A stretch of 64,000 nt of DNA from JAGOEY01 sp017997515 (lineage in GTDB: Bacteria > Pseudomonadota > Gammaproteobacteria > Burkholderiales > Burkholderiaceae_C), in the NCBI GenBank assembly GCA_026314275.1, contig CP111109.1:1302001-1366000 (forward strand), in the 5' to 3' direction. The notes under the pieces were generated by a model, which worked only from the letters and a program-made list of their open reading frames with translations, made no database searches and had not been told where the DNA came from. How positions within the stretch are numbered: position 1 is the first letter of the stretch; the number at the start of each line of letters is the position of its first letter. Below, in pieces: positions 42,552 to 53,649 of the stretch. The position numbers were made by a program, and so were the translations under genes.

Positions 42552-43133
42552 TCAAACACCCGCACCACTTTTTCCACCCCCCACACCGCGGGCGATTTCG
42601 GTGGCGCGGGCCACTTCACGGGGGGTGACGCGGCCCATCAGGAAGACCGTGTTGCGCTCGGTGACGATCTTGAAGGCGTTGAGCGAAATGTCTTTGGCGT
42701 CCACAAAGCTGGCTTTGACCTTGCCGGTGATCAGCGTGTCGTTCGAGCGCTGGGTGAGTGTGCTGTTGGGCATCACCGCCAGTTCGTTGACCACACTGCG
42801 CACGTTGTCCACACCGGCCACGGCTTTCTCGACCAGTTCGCGGTCTTTGGCGGTGGGCACTTCACCGGTCAGCAGCACCTGGCGGTTGTAGCTGGTCACG
42901 TTGACGTGGCCCTTGTCGCCGATCACTTCCTTGATGCGGTTGCTGGCACGGAACTCGATGCCTTCGTCTTCCAGCTGGGTGCCGGACGTGCGCCGGTCGA
43001 TGACCACCAGGGTGCCCACCACCGCACCGCCGACCACCAGGGGAACACACGCAGACAGGCTGCCCACCACGGCAGCGGCAGCCAGGGCCATCAGCGCCAC
43101 GCGCTGGAATCGACGTTGAAATCGGGATGTCAT
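42552..43133 (-). CDS. dolP: BON-domain outer-membrane lipoprotein DolP, C-terminus frameshifted
   Basis: The 193-residue product has a lipoprotein signal peptide with Cys in SLSACVPL, then two BON domains (RIKEVIGDKGHVNVTSYNRQ, VLLTGEV; and VKASFVDAKDISLNAFKIVT, VFLMGRV), as in DolP/YraP, an outer-membrane integrity factor. After EIARGVGG the frame runs into GKSGAGV and stops. Removing one C from the six-C run at 42577-42582 restores VEKVVRVFEIISEDELARYQ and extends the gene to a stop at 42473. This is either a sequencing error or a recent frameshift. The start overlaps the diaA stop by 4 bases. Confidence 0.82.
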   Translation of the reverse strand: MTSRFQRRFQRVALMALAAAAVVGSLSACVPLVVGGAVVGTLVVIDRRTSGTQLEDEGIEFRASNRIKEVIGDKGHVNVTSYNRQVLLTGEVPTAKDRELVEKAVAGVDNVRSVVNELAVMPNSTLTQRSNDTLITGKVKASFVDAKDISLNAFKIVTERNTVFLMGRVTPREVARATEIARGVGGGKSGAGV

Positions 43134-43708
43134 ATCGGAATCTCCTGTTCACCAAGTAATTGGGTGTCCACACCGTCACACAGGCAGTGCAAGACCAGCA
43201 GGTGCACCTCCTGGATACGGGCGATGCGGTCATGGGGCACACAGATGTGCACATCGGTCTCGCGCAGCGCGGCACCGAAGCGTCCGCCGCTGCGACCGCT
43301 GAGTGCCACCACGGTCATGTCGCGGCTATGGGCGGCGGCCACGGCCTCCAACACGCTGGGCACGTCGCCGCTGGCGCACAAGGCCAGCAGCACATCACCC
43401 GCCTGCCCCAGTGCCCGCACCTGCCGCGCAAAGACCTGGCTGCTGTCGGCGGTGCTGGCCAGGGTGGTCAGCGCCAGCGCGGCCAGCTCGGGCCGGTCGC
43501 GCTCGAAGCGCCCGACAAATTGCGATGCAAAGTGCTGCGCATCGGCGGCAGAGTCCCCGCTGCCGCAGGCCAGCACCTTGCCACCGCTGGTGACACAGGC
43601 CAGGATGGCCTGCACAGCGGCAGTGATGGGTTTGCTCAGGGGTTCGGCGGCCTGGTATTGCAGGTCGGCACTCTCAATGAAGTGCTGTTGGATTCGTAGC
43701 TCTAGCAT
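43130..43708 (-). CDS. diaA: SIS-domain protein DiaA / phosphoheptose-isomerase-like
   Basis: The 192-residue product has the SIS fold: GGKVLACGSGDSAADAQHFA for sugar-phosphate binding, then GDVLLALCASGDVPSVLEA and VALSGRSGG. It belongs to the GmhA/DiaA group. The gene order dolP-diaA-yraN beside rsmI matches E. coli yraL-N-O-P, which favours DiaA, a DnaA-binding initiation factor, over the heptose enzyme GmhA. Its stop overlaps the dolP start as ATGA. Confidence 0.82.
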   Translation of the reverse strand: MLELRIQQHFIESADLQYQAAEPLSKPITAAVQAILACVTSGGKVLACGSGDSAADAQHFASQFVGRFERDRPELAALALTTLASTADSSQVFARQVRALGQAGDVLLALCASGDVPSVLEAVAAAHSRDMTVVALSGRSGGRFGAALRETDVHICVPHDRIARIQEVHLLVLHCLCDGVDTQLLGEQEIPI

Positions 43709-43750
43709 GGGCGCTGATGATACCCGCCGCCCCTGTAGCGAAATGTAGGC

Positions 43751-44155
43751 TCACCCTGCGTCAAAAGCGGCCTGGAGCCAGGTAATGGAGTCCTCCACCA
43801 GCACCACATCAAAGCGGCACGGCGGTGGGGTGCGCAGGCGCATCAGGTAGTGGCGCGCAGCGAAGATGATGCGGCGTTGTTTGGTGCTGCCCACACTGCC
43901 CGCCGCGCCGCCAAATGCGCTGCTGGCGCGTTTGCGCACCTCGACAAACACCAGCGTGCCGTCGCGGTCGCGCATCACCAAGTCGATTTCGCCGCCACCG
44001 CGCCCCGGCGTCCGATAATTGCGCTCCAGCAGGCGCAGGCCGGCCGCTTGCAGATGCGCCAAGGCCTGGTCTTCTGCGGCGTCCCCGGCCTGTTTGGTGG
44101 TGGCCCCTGGTGCTCCCGGTGCTACCGCTGCCTGCTTTTTCCGAAAGAATTCCAT
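43751..44155 (-). CDS. yraN: YraN (UPF0102) family protein
   Basis: The 134-residue protein has a restriction-endonuclease-like fold: ALAHLQAAGLRLLERNYR, GGGEIDLVMRDRDGTLVFVE with the E-D-(V/E) x K-like residues, VEVRKRASSAFGG and KQRRIIFAARHYL. Its function is uncertain; a nuclease or Holliday-junction role is suspected from the fold. ATG 44155 (MEFFRKKQ) lies 43 bases from the divergent rsmI start, as in many proteobacteria. Confidence 0.9.
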   Translation of the reverse strand: MEFFRKKQAAVAPGAPGATTKQAGDAAEDQALAHLQAAGLRLLERNYRTPGRGGGEIDLVMRDRDGTLVFVEVRKRASSAFGGAAGSVGSTKQRRIIFAARHYLMRLRTPPPCRFDVVLVEDSITWLQAAFDAG

Positions 44156-44197
44156 GTTTCCTCGTCCGCTGACTCCATTGCAACACCAGGCCCGCCC

Positions 44198-45151
44198 ATG
44201 AGCGCCTCGTTCACCTTGGCCCTGCAGGCCGCCCGCGAGACCAGTGCGTCGCAGCATTATCCGCAGGGCGCGCTGTATGTGGTGGCCACACCCATCGGCA
44301 ACCTGGCCGACATCTCGCTGCGGGCGCTGCATGTGCTGCAGCTGGTGGACGTGGTGGCCTGCGAGGACACACGCCACACCCAGGCGCTGCTGCGCGCATT
44401 TGGCATCGACCGCCCCACCGCCCAGCTGCTGGCCGTGCACCAGCACAACGAAAGTGAAAGCGCCCAGCGGGTCATCGAACGCCTGCAGCAAGGCCAGCGT
44501 GTGGCTTATGCCAGTGACGCAGGCACCCCCGGCGTGAGTGACCCCGGCGCCCGCCTGGTGGCCGCTGTGCGTGCGGCCGGCCTGCCCGTGGTGCCGCTGC
44601 CCGGTGCCAGCAGCATCACCGCCGCGGTGAGTGTGGCGGGCCTTGTGGCGCAGGGTGCAGACGACGGCGGTTTTGTGTTCGCGGGTTTTCTGCCCACCAA
44701 GGCAGGTGAACGTGCTGCGGCAGTGCAGACCTTTGCCGCACAGCCGCGCGCCGTGGTGCTGCTCGAAGCGCCCCACCGCGTGGAAGACCTGGCCCGTGCG
44801 CTGGCACCCCTGGGCACACGCGCCGTGACCGTGGGCCGCGAGCTGACCAAACAGTTTGAAGAAATTGCCACCCTGCCCGCCCAGGACCTGCCCACCTGGC
44901 TGGCCGCACAACCCAACCGCACCCGGGGCGAGTTTGTGCTCGTCATCCACGCCGCACCACCCGCCGCCACGGCCGACACCGGCACCCGCGTGCTGCAGTT
45001 GCTGCTGCCCGAACTGCCTGTCAAAACCGCCGTGCGGATTACCGCCGAGCTGACGGGCCAGCCGCGTAATGCGCTGTACGACACCGCGCTGCAGCTCAAG
45101 CGGCAGATGGATGCGGCGGGTGGCGGAGATGCAGAAGATGGTGAAGACTGA
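44198..45151 (+). CDS. rsmI: 16S rRNA 2'-O-ribose C1402 methyltransferase RsmI
   Basis: The 317-residue SAM-dependent enzyme methylates C1402 in the decoding centre of 16S rRNA. Motifs are LYVVATPIGNLADISLRAL, CEDTRHTQALL, YASDAGTPGVSDPGARLV, VPLPGASSITAAVSVAG, GFLPTKAGER and EAPHRVEDLARAL, all typical of RsmI. ATG 44198 begins shortly before the first conserved strand; the extra 25 residues are common in Comamonadaceae. It is divergent from yraN. Confidence 0.95.
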   Translation: MSASFTLALQAARETSASQHYPQGALYVVATPIGNLADISLRALHVLQLVDVVACEDTRHTQALLRAFGIDRPTAQLLAVHQHNESESAQRVIERLQQGQRVAYASDAGTPGVSDPGARLVAAVRAAGLPVVPLPGASSITAAVSVAGLVAQGADDGGFVFAGFLPTKAGERAAAVQTFAAQPRAVVLLEAPHRVEDLARALAPLGTRAVTVGRELTKQFEEIATLPAQDLPTWLAAQPNRTRGEFVLVIHAAPPAATADTGTRVLQLLLPELPVKTAVRITAELTGQPRNALYDTALQLKRQMDAAGGGDAEDGED

Positions 45152-45174
45152 ACGCGGGCACTCTTCTTCGCGCT

Positions 45175-45241
45175 ATTTTTAAGCTTTTTAGGCCTCTAGC
45201 GCACACCGCACCTGCGGAAATAGCTATATTTTCAATAGCAA
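45175..45241 (-). repeat. Comamonad-type palindromic repeat, intergenic copy
   Basis: On the minus strand: GCTATTGAAAATATAGCTAT, CCGCAGGTGCGGTGTGCGC, TAGAGGCCTAAAAAGCTTA. It fills the gap between the converging rsmI and MocR genes, ending at the MocR stop codon. Confidence 0.75.
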
Positions 45242-46717
45242 TCAAGCCGCACTGGCCAACGTCCCCACTATCTGCCCCAGCCGCGCAAACGCGTGGTCAA
45301 TTTCGGGCGTGAACGGCCATCCGCAGTTCACCCGCAGCTTGCTGTCGAACCGGCTGGAGTTGGTGAAGATCGTGCCGGGCGCGATCACCATGTTCTCAGC
45401 CAGTGCGGCGTGGAACAGCGCGGTGGCCGACAGGCCATTCGGCAGCTCCACCCACAGCGACAATCCCCCGCGCGGCACAGTGAGCCGGGTGCCCGCCGGG
45501 AAATAACGCGACACGGCCTGTGCGGTTTGCGCACGCTGGGTGACCAGGGTGGCGCGCAGGCGGCGCAGGTAGCGGTCGTACGCGGCAGAGCCGATAAAAC
45601 TCGCCGCCGCCAGCTGGGCCAGCCGCTCGTTGCCACGCGACGCGGCGAACTTCAGCATCTCCACCCGCGCCTGCCAGCGCCCGCCGCTGATCCAGCCCAG
45701 GCGCATACCCGGCGCCAGGTGTTTGTGCAGCGACGCGCAGTGCAGCACATGGCCGCTGTCGTCCCACGACTTGATGGCGCGCAGCGGCTCCTCGCGGAAC
45801 ACAGCGTCGTCCACCAGCGAGGAATAGGTGTCGTCTTCGACCAGCGCCACGTCGTGCTGCTGGCACAGGCGCAACAGGGCCTGTTTGTGGGCGTTGGGCA
45901 TGATGCTGCCCGTCGGGTTCTGCAGGTAAGGCACCACCGCCACGGCCTTGATGCCCGGCGTGGTGCGCAACGCCAGCTCCACTGCATCGACCGAGATGCC
46001 GGTGCGCGGGCTGGTGGGGATCTCCAGCGCCTTCAGCCCCAGGCTCTCCAGCGTTTGCAACAGCCCATAAAACGTGGGCGACTCCACCGCAATCGTGTCG
46101 CCGGGGTTGGCCACGGCACGCAAGGCCAAGTTCAGCGCCTCGGTACAGCCGTTGGTCACCTGGATGTCGCTGGCCGAAAGACGCATGCCTGCGCCCACCG
46201 CGCGCTGGGCCAGCACCTCGCGGAACTCCAGGCAACCCTGCGGCGGCGCGGCGCGCACCAGCTGGTCGGGGTGCTGGCGCAGTCGCCGCAGCGCGGCCTG
46301 CTGCAGCGCTTCGGCCGGGTACAGCTCCGGCGCACAGCGGGCGACCGACAGGTTGGTCTTGAAGCGCTGCAGTCGCCCCAGCGCGAGAAATTCCGACACC
46401 TTGGCGTGGATGCCCACGTACTGCGCCGCATCCGGGGGGCGGTGCATCGGCGGGTCGTTCACCGGGGCCAACGCCACTTTCACCGGGTGGCGCACAAAGT
46501 AGCCCGAGCGCGGCCGCGCCTCCAGCCAGCCTTCACTCTCCAGCTGGCGGCAGGCCTGCATCGCCGTGGTCAGACTCACCGCGTGCTGGCCCATCAGCGC
46601 CCGCAGCGACGGCAAGCGCTGCCCCGGCAACCAGCTGCCCGCTTGGATGGCCCCACGGCAGTGGTCGGCCAGCAGCTGGTATTTGGGCAAAGGGGTGACG
46701 GGTGTGGGCAGGGTCAT
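45242..46717 (-). CDS. MocR-type regulator (GntR helix-turn-helix fused to class I aminotransferase)
   Basis: The 491-residue protein has an N-terminal winged helix (LADHCRGAIQAGSWLPGQRL, PSLRALMGQHAVSLTTAMQA) joined to an aminotransferase-like domain with TNGCTEALNLALRAV, YLQNPTGSIM, EDDTYSSLV and the PLP Lys in CASLHKHLAPGMRLGW. MocR proteins use PLP or an amino-acid adduct as effector. It probably regulates the divergent small gene at 46891 and itself; phased ACAG repeats lie between them. The start at 46717 (MTLPTPVTPL) was chosen because the winged helix follows at normal distance. Confidence 0.87.
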   Translation of the reverse strand: MTLPTPVTPLPKYQLLADHCRGAIQAGSWLPGQRLPSLRALMGQHAVSLTTAMQACRQLESEGWLEARPRSGYFVRHPVKVALAPVNDPPMHRPPDAAQYVGIHAKVSEFLALGRLQRFKTNLSVARCAPELYPAEALQQAALRRLRQHPDQLVRAAPPQGCLEFREVLAQRAVGAGMRLSASDIQVTNGCTEALNLALRAVANPGDTIAVESPTFYGLLQTLESLGLKALEIPTSPRTGISVDAVELALRTTPGIKAVAVVPYLQNPTGSIMPNAHKQALLRLCQQHDVALVEDDTYSSLVDDAVFREEPLRAIKSWDDSGHVLHCASLHKHLAPGMRLGWISGGRWQARVEMLKFAASRGNERLAQLAAASFIGSAAYDRYLRRLRATLVTQRAQTAQAVSRYFPAGTRLTVPRGGLSLWVELPNGLSATALFHAALAENMVIAPGTIFTNSSRFDSKLRVNCGWPFTPEIDHAFARLGQIVGTLASAA

Positions 46718-46751
46718 GGGCACTCCATCATGCGCAGATGGGGGCAAGCGC

Positions 46752-46822
46752 AACAGGTACAGACAGGGGCAAAAACAACCATAACAGAGCCCGGTTTTGT
46801 GAACTGCTGCGCAACAGATGGG
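46752..46822. promoter_or_regulatory. Phased ACAG repeats between the MocR and divergent genes
   Basis: ACAG followed by G or A occurs on the plus strand at 46753, 46763, 46784 and 46814: spacings of 10, 21 and 30 bases, near whole helical turns. The first lies in AACAGGTACAG. MocR proteins often bind direct repeats of this sort, so this is a candidate operator array. Confidence 0.4.
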
Positions 46823-46890
46823 GCATTGCTGTGGCTGTTCGTGGCGGCACACAAATCCTACGCTGGGGGTCTGTTCAGAAGGAGTTTTCC

Positions 46891-47235
46891 ATGGCCCGCA
46901 AAGCCCCTCTTCCACCTCTTTTTTCTCTGCAGCTACAACCCGGTCGCAAGGTGTGGGAGCACCTGCCTCGCGCGGCAATCATCACGGTAACCGAAGGCAG
47001 CATCGTGGTGCACCAGCGGCGGTGGCTTGCGGACACCTGGGTCGGCGTGCCCGTGACGGTGCGGGCAGGCGAAGATTTGCCGATGGACGCTGGCGGGTGG
47101 GTGCAGATGGAGGCAATGAAGGCTGCGCAGGTGCGCGTCCATGTTGCACCAGCTTGGTGGACGCGCGGATGGTTGGGGCAGACATTGCGGCGTATGCGCC
47201 CCACTGCAGTGGCCACTTTGCAATCAACTGCATAA
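46891..47235 (+). CDS. Small protein, possibly DUF2917-like
   Basis: The 114-residue product has a predicted beta-rich core (REWEHLPRA-like: VWEHLPRAAIITVTEGSIVV, then VPVTVRAGEDLPMDAGGWVQ) and a basic C-terminus. The strand pattern resembles a small cupin-like barrel such as DUF2917 proteins in Burkholderiales, but I could not confirm this. GAAGGAG 8 bases before the ATG fixes the start. It is divergent from the MocR gene and so may be its target. Confidence 0.65.
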   Translation: MARKAPLPPLFSLQLQPGRKVWEHLPRAAIITVTEGSIVVHQRRWLADTWVGVPVTVRAGEDLPMDAGGWVQMEAMKAAQVRVHVAPAWWTRGWLGQTLRRMRPTAVATLQSTA

Positions 47236-47246
47236 CCCCGCGCCGC

Positions 47247-47537
47247 CTACCCCGGCGAATGGGTGCGCAGCCAGTCGCGTAATGCGTCGTTCATGCGCAC
47301 CTGCCAGCCCGCTCCCGTGGCTTTGAAGGCAGCCAGTACGTCGGGGCTGTACCGCACTGTGACGGCTTGTTTGGTGGGCGCAACCTGCTTGCCACGGGGT
47401 TTGAGCATGGTCTTGGCCACTTGTGCGCCAAAGATCTCCGGCAGCACTTCGCTGGCAGGTTTGGCACGGGCCATAGCCTCGGCAGTCCACTCGGGGTTTT
47501 CGTCGTCGATCAGTTCAGGGTTGGGTTGTTTTTTCAT
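47247..47537 (-). CDS. brnA: BrnA-type antitoxin
   Basis: The 96-residue antitoxin has a disordered acidic N-terminus (ELIDDENPEWTAEAMARAKP) and a C-terminal ribbon-helix-helix (KQAVTVRYSPDVLAAFKATG, GWQVRMNDALRDWL), the BrnA layout. It should neutralise the neighbouring BrnT and repress the operon. It starts inside the toxin gene, overlapping it by 23 bases, in the toxin-first order usual for BrnTA. Confidence 0.88.
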   Translation of the reverse strand: MKKQPNPELIDDENPEWTAEAMARAKPASEVLPEIFGAQVAKTMLKPRGKQVAPTKQAVTVRYSPDVLAAFKATGAGWQVRMNDALRDWLRTHSPG

Positions 47538-47790
47538 GGCGTTTGACCTCTCGGGTGTTGGCCTTTCGCAGGCTGATCACATGCGCCTTGCCAGCGCGCG
47601 GCGTAAATACAGCGGCGTGTAGCCGCCCACCAATGAACCCCAGCACGAAGTACCGCCGCTCGCCATAGGCTTTGCGGGTGTCTTCCTCAATCAAGGCCGT
47701 GGCCCAATCGAGTTGCTCGACCAGCGTAAACGGCAAGTCGCGGTCTACGATATTGCGCTCGTTTTTGGCAGGGTCGAAGGTGACTTGCAC
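47515..47790 (-). CDS. brnT: BrnT-type ribonuclease toxin
   Basis: The 91-residue toxin starts MQVTFDPAKNERNIVDRDLP, and has GERRYFVLGFIGGRLHAAVF and VISLRKANTREVKRHEK: the BrnT fold with basic catalytic residues (Arg in RRYF and RKAN, His in KRHE). BrnT cleaves RNA and stops translation. The gene overlaps brnA. Its start codon directly abuts an inverted repeat that is a likely BrnA operator. Confidence 0.9.
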   Translation of the reverse strand: MQVTFDPAKNERNIVDRDLPFTLVEQLDWATALIEEDTRKAYGERRYFVLGFIGGRLHAAVFTPRAGKAHVISLRKANTREVKRHEKTTQP

Positions 47791-47819
47791 AGTCTTATTG
47801 TAACTCCAATTAGACTATA
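47791..47819 (-). promoter_or_regulatory. brnTA promoter/operator
   Basis: AGTCTAATTG GAGTTA CAATAAGACT (47816-47791 on the minus strand) is a 10-6-10 inverted repeat with one mismatch, ending at the base before the brnT ATG. TATAGT (47819-47814) is a likely -10 box overlapping it. Binding there would block transcription. Confidence 0.65.
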
Positions 47820-47831
47820 CACATAGCCTCT

Positions 47832-50800
47832 CTAGTGCCCCGCCAATAACCTGCGGTACACCGCCTCATACTCCCGCGCACTGGCCCCCCACCCAAAGTC
47901 CCGCCCCATCCCCAACGCTTGCACCCGCCGCCAATTCTCCGGCTGCGCAAACAGATCCAGCGCCCGCTGCAGAGCATGCTGCAGCGCAGACACTGTCGGC
48001 TCGGGCATCACGAAGCCAGTGCCAGTAACACCTTCAGCGCCCAACTTCACATTCTCAACCGAATCCGCCAGCCCTCCCGTGGCATGCACCACGGGCAGGG
48101 TGCCGTAGGCCTGGCTGTACATCTGGTTCAGGCCGCAGGGCTCGAAGCGGGAGGGCATGAGGAAGACGTCGGCACCGGCCTCGATGCTGTGGGCCAGGGC
48201 TTCGTTGAAGTCCACAAACACGGCCACGGCATCGGGGCGGCGGGTGGCGGCGTCGCGCAGGGCGTCTTGCAGGGCGGGCTCGCCCTGGCCCAGCACCACC
48301 AGTTGGCAGCCTTGCTCCAGCAGCCACGGTAAAAGCGCCACCACCAGGTCGATGCCTTTTTGCCAGGTGAGCCGGCCCACCAGGCCCAGCAGCAGCGCGT
48401 CGGGGCGCGGGGCCAGGCCGCTGCGCTGTTGCAGGGCCTGCTTGTTCAGCGCCTTGCCTTGCAGGGCTTGGGCACTGAACCCATGCGGGATCAGCGGGTC
48501 ATGCTGGGGGTTCCACACGGTGGTGTCGATGCCGTTCAGGATGCCGTGCAGGCGGCTGGCTTTGTCGCGCAGCACGCCGTCGAGGCCGAAGCCCAGCGCA
48601 CTCTGCTGGATTTCTTGCGCGTAGGTGGGGCTGACGGTGGTGATGGCGTCGGCAGTCTGCAGACCGGCCTTGAGCATGGACAGCTGGCCCCAGTATTCCG
48701 CGCCGCGCACGGTGCGCCAGGCGGGCGACACGGCGATATGGTCGGCCACGTCCATGGGGAAGACGCCCTGGAAGGCGAGGTTGTGGATGGTCAACACACT
48801 GGCGGCGCGGGCGCTGGGCGGGTGCGCAGACTGCGCCAGGTACAGCGGGGCCAGGCCACAGGGCCAGTCGTTGCCATGCACCACGTCGGCCTGCCAGCCG
48901 GGCCACGGGCTGTCGGGTGAACCGAGCCAGGCGGCCACGTGGCTGAGGAAGGCAAAGCGGTAGGCGTTGTCGGTATGGTCGTGGCCGGACGCATCCACAT
49001 ACGGGCCACCGGGCCGGTCGAACAGCGCGGGGCAGTCGAGCAGCAGCAGCGCCACACCGTTGTGCGGCGCGGCGCACAACAGGCGTGCGGCAGGCCAGCG
49101 GCCCACGGCGGGGATGTCGATCACCCGGCGCACGGGCGGCAGCGGCGCACGGGCGGCCAGCCCCCGGTAGGCGGGCATGAGCACACGCACGTCATGGCCC
49201 AGCGCACCAAGCGCCTGCGGCAGGGCTGCGCTGACGTCGCCCAGCCCCCCGGTCTTGACCCAGGGCGCACATTCGGGTGTGGCGAAAAGGATCTTCAAAC
49301 GCGCGTGTGATGGCGCGTTGCGCGCAGCCTGCACGGCGGCGGCGAGTGACAACATGCGAGTGTCAGCGGCCAGGTCGTGCACCGGCACGGCGATCTTGCG
49401 CCGCCAGTTGGGGAACATGTCTTCGGTGGTGCCGGGCACGTTGACCTGCAGGCGCTGCTGGGTCACATCTTCAAGCTGCACACCCACCAACCAGCACGGC
49501 GTGCGGGCGATAAAGCGGTACACAGCGTTGACCCACTCGGGGGTGGTGTCGGCGGGTTCATCACCGCTCTCAGCCAGGCCTTCCCAGGCCAGCGCCTCTT
49601 GCAGCAGCGTGCGGTCTTGGGCGCGCTGCTGCACTTGCTGGGTGTGGCTGGCTGCGTCGGGGAAGAGTTGCAGCGCGGCCTGCACGGCCAGGTCTTCACC
49701 GCGCCAGAAGCCGCGCAGGGTGGGCAGGTCGTGGGTGCTGACCACCGCCAGCGCCTGGGGCTGCCAGTCGGCCGGGGGGCGGAAGCTGCCGTCGGCCGCA
49801 CGCTCGAAAAACAGCGGGCGGTAGGACAGCAGCGCGCGGGCCTGCATGGCCTCGCGCATGGCGGGGGCGACGTTGCCGAGGTCTTCACCCACCACCAGGC
49901 ACTGGTGGCGCGTGCTCTCCAGCGCGAGGATGCCGAGTAATGCGTCGAGCGGGTAACTGGCATAGGTGCCTGCACCTTGCTGCGGCAGCCAGAACAGCCG
50001 CATCAGGCCCATCACATGGTCGAGCCGCAAGGCCCCGGCATGGCGCATGTTGGCGCGCAGGGTGTCGATAAAGGGCTGGTAACGCCCAGCCACCAGCCGC
50101 GCCGGGTTGAGTGGCGGCAGACCCCAGTTCTGGCCCATGGCACTGAGCGGGTCGGGCGGCGCACCAACGTACATGCCCAGCGCGTACATCTGCGGCTGCG
50201 CCCAGGTGTCGGAGCCGCCTTCGTTCACGCCCACGGCCAGGTCGCGGTACAGGCCCAGGCCCATGCCCAAAGCGCGTGCATGGGCCTGCGCGGCGGCGAG
50301 TTGCTGGTCGGCCAGCCACTGCAGCCAGAGGAAGTAGTCCACCCGCTCGGCATGCTGCTTGGCGAACTGCACCACCGCTGCGCCATGGATGTCGCGGTAG
50401 GCAGCAGGCCATGCGGGCCAGCCCCACACCGTGGGGTCGGCGGCAAAAAAATGGGCTTGTAAGGCTTCAAACAAGGCGTGTTGCCGCAGGGCTGCGCCTT
50501 GGGTTTGTACGAAGGTTTGAAAGACCTGCGCAGCGTCGGTATCCTGGGCCAGGTGGGTGCTGCGAAAGTGTTGCCACAACACCTCCAGCACCTCGGTCTT
50601 GACGGCAGCGACGCCTGCGTAGTCCACCATGTCGGTGGCGCGTAATGCAGCAAGACGCTGCTGGAACGCCGCGCTGTCTACATGCAGGCGCAGCGCAGAG
50701 TGGTCGCTGCTGTCCACCAAACTTTGCACGTCGATGTACAAGGCGTTGAGTGCATCGCGGCTGGACGGGCTGTAAGGGCTCGCCACTTCGGGCTGCTGCG

Positions 50801-51450
50801 CAAACAGGGCGTGTAAAGGGTTCAGCCCCACAAACGACGCGCCCAGCCCCGCCATGGTGCCGACCAGCTCACGCAGATCCCCCAGGTCGCCCATGCCCCA
50901 GTTGCGGGCCGAACGCACGGCATACAGCTGCACACACGGCCCCCACCAGCGGTGGCCATTTTTGAGCGGCGCGGGCACCCAGCACTGGGCGGGGGTGACG
51001 ATGACGGTGCAATCGTCTGCGCAAACCTGGGTGCCCAGCGTCAGCCGCAGGCGGTAGTAGCCTGGGGGCAAATCGGTCGGCAGGGTGATGTGGGCGGCCT
51101 CGCCTTCTGGCACACAGATACCTTGCTGTGAGGCACCGCTTTCGTCCTGCAGCGCCCACTGGGCGGGCGCTTGTGCCAAAACAGTAACACGGCCAATCTG
51201 CCCCTGGTTCAGCACCAGAACGGGCGGCAGGACGGCGCTTGCGGTGTGTACGGCGTCGGTCTGCAGCGACTGCAACACGTCGGCATCACTCTGCGCCGCA
51301 ATACCTATGGCCTGCAGCGCTGCGCGCAGGGTGGCGTCGGGCACGGTCACATCTGCGCCCCAGAAGCCTGCGTACTGGCTGGCGATGCCGGCACGGTGGG
51401 CGAGTGTGTGAAGTGCGTGGTCTGCGTGCAGGGCCTGCGACGGCGTGGGG

Positions 51451-51473
<23 letters not shown>
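47832..51473 (-). CDS. malQ-glgA: Fused 4-alpha-glucanotransferase (MalQ) - glycogen synthase (GlgA)
   Basis: One uninterrupted frame encodes 1213 residues. Residues 1-715 are a complete MalQ, with RSARNWGMGDLGDLRELV, ALRLDHVMGLMRLFW with the catalytic Asp, VVGEDLGNV with the Glu and VSTHDLPTLRGFWRGED. Residues about 723-1213 are a complete ADP-glucose-type GlgA: ILFATPECAPWVKTGGLGDV, VVHGNDWPCGLAPLYL, VLTIHNLAFQG, GRLTWQKGIDL and MPSRFEPCGLNQMYSQAYGT. No stop or start separates them. The start codon (or ATG 51458) overlaps the glgX end. MalQ elongates and shuffles alpha-1,4-glucans; GlgA adds glucose from ADP-glucose. Confidence 0.92.
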
Positions 51474-53642
<2,169 letters not shown>

Positions 53643-53649
53643 GATTTGT

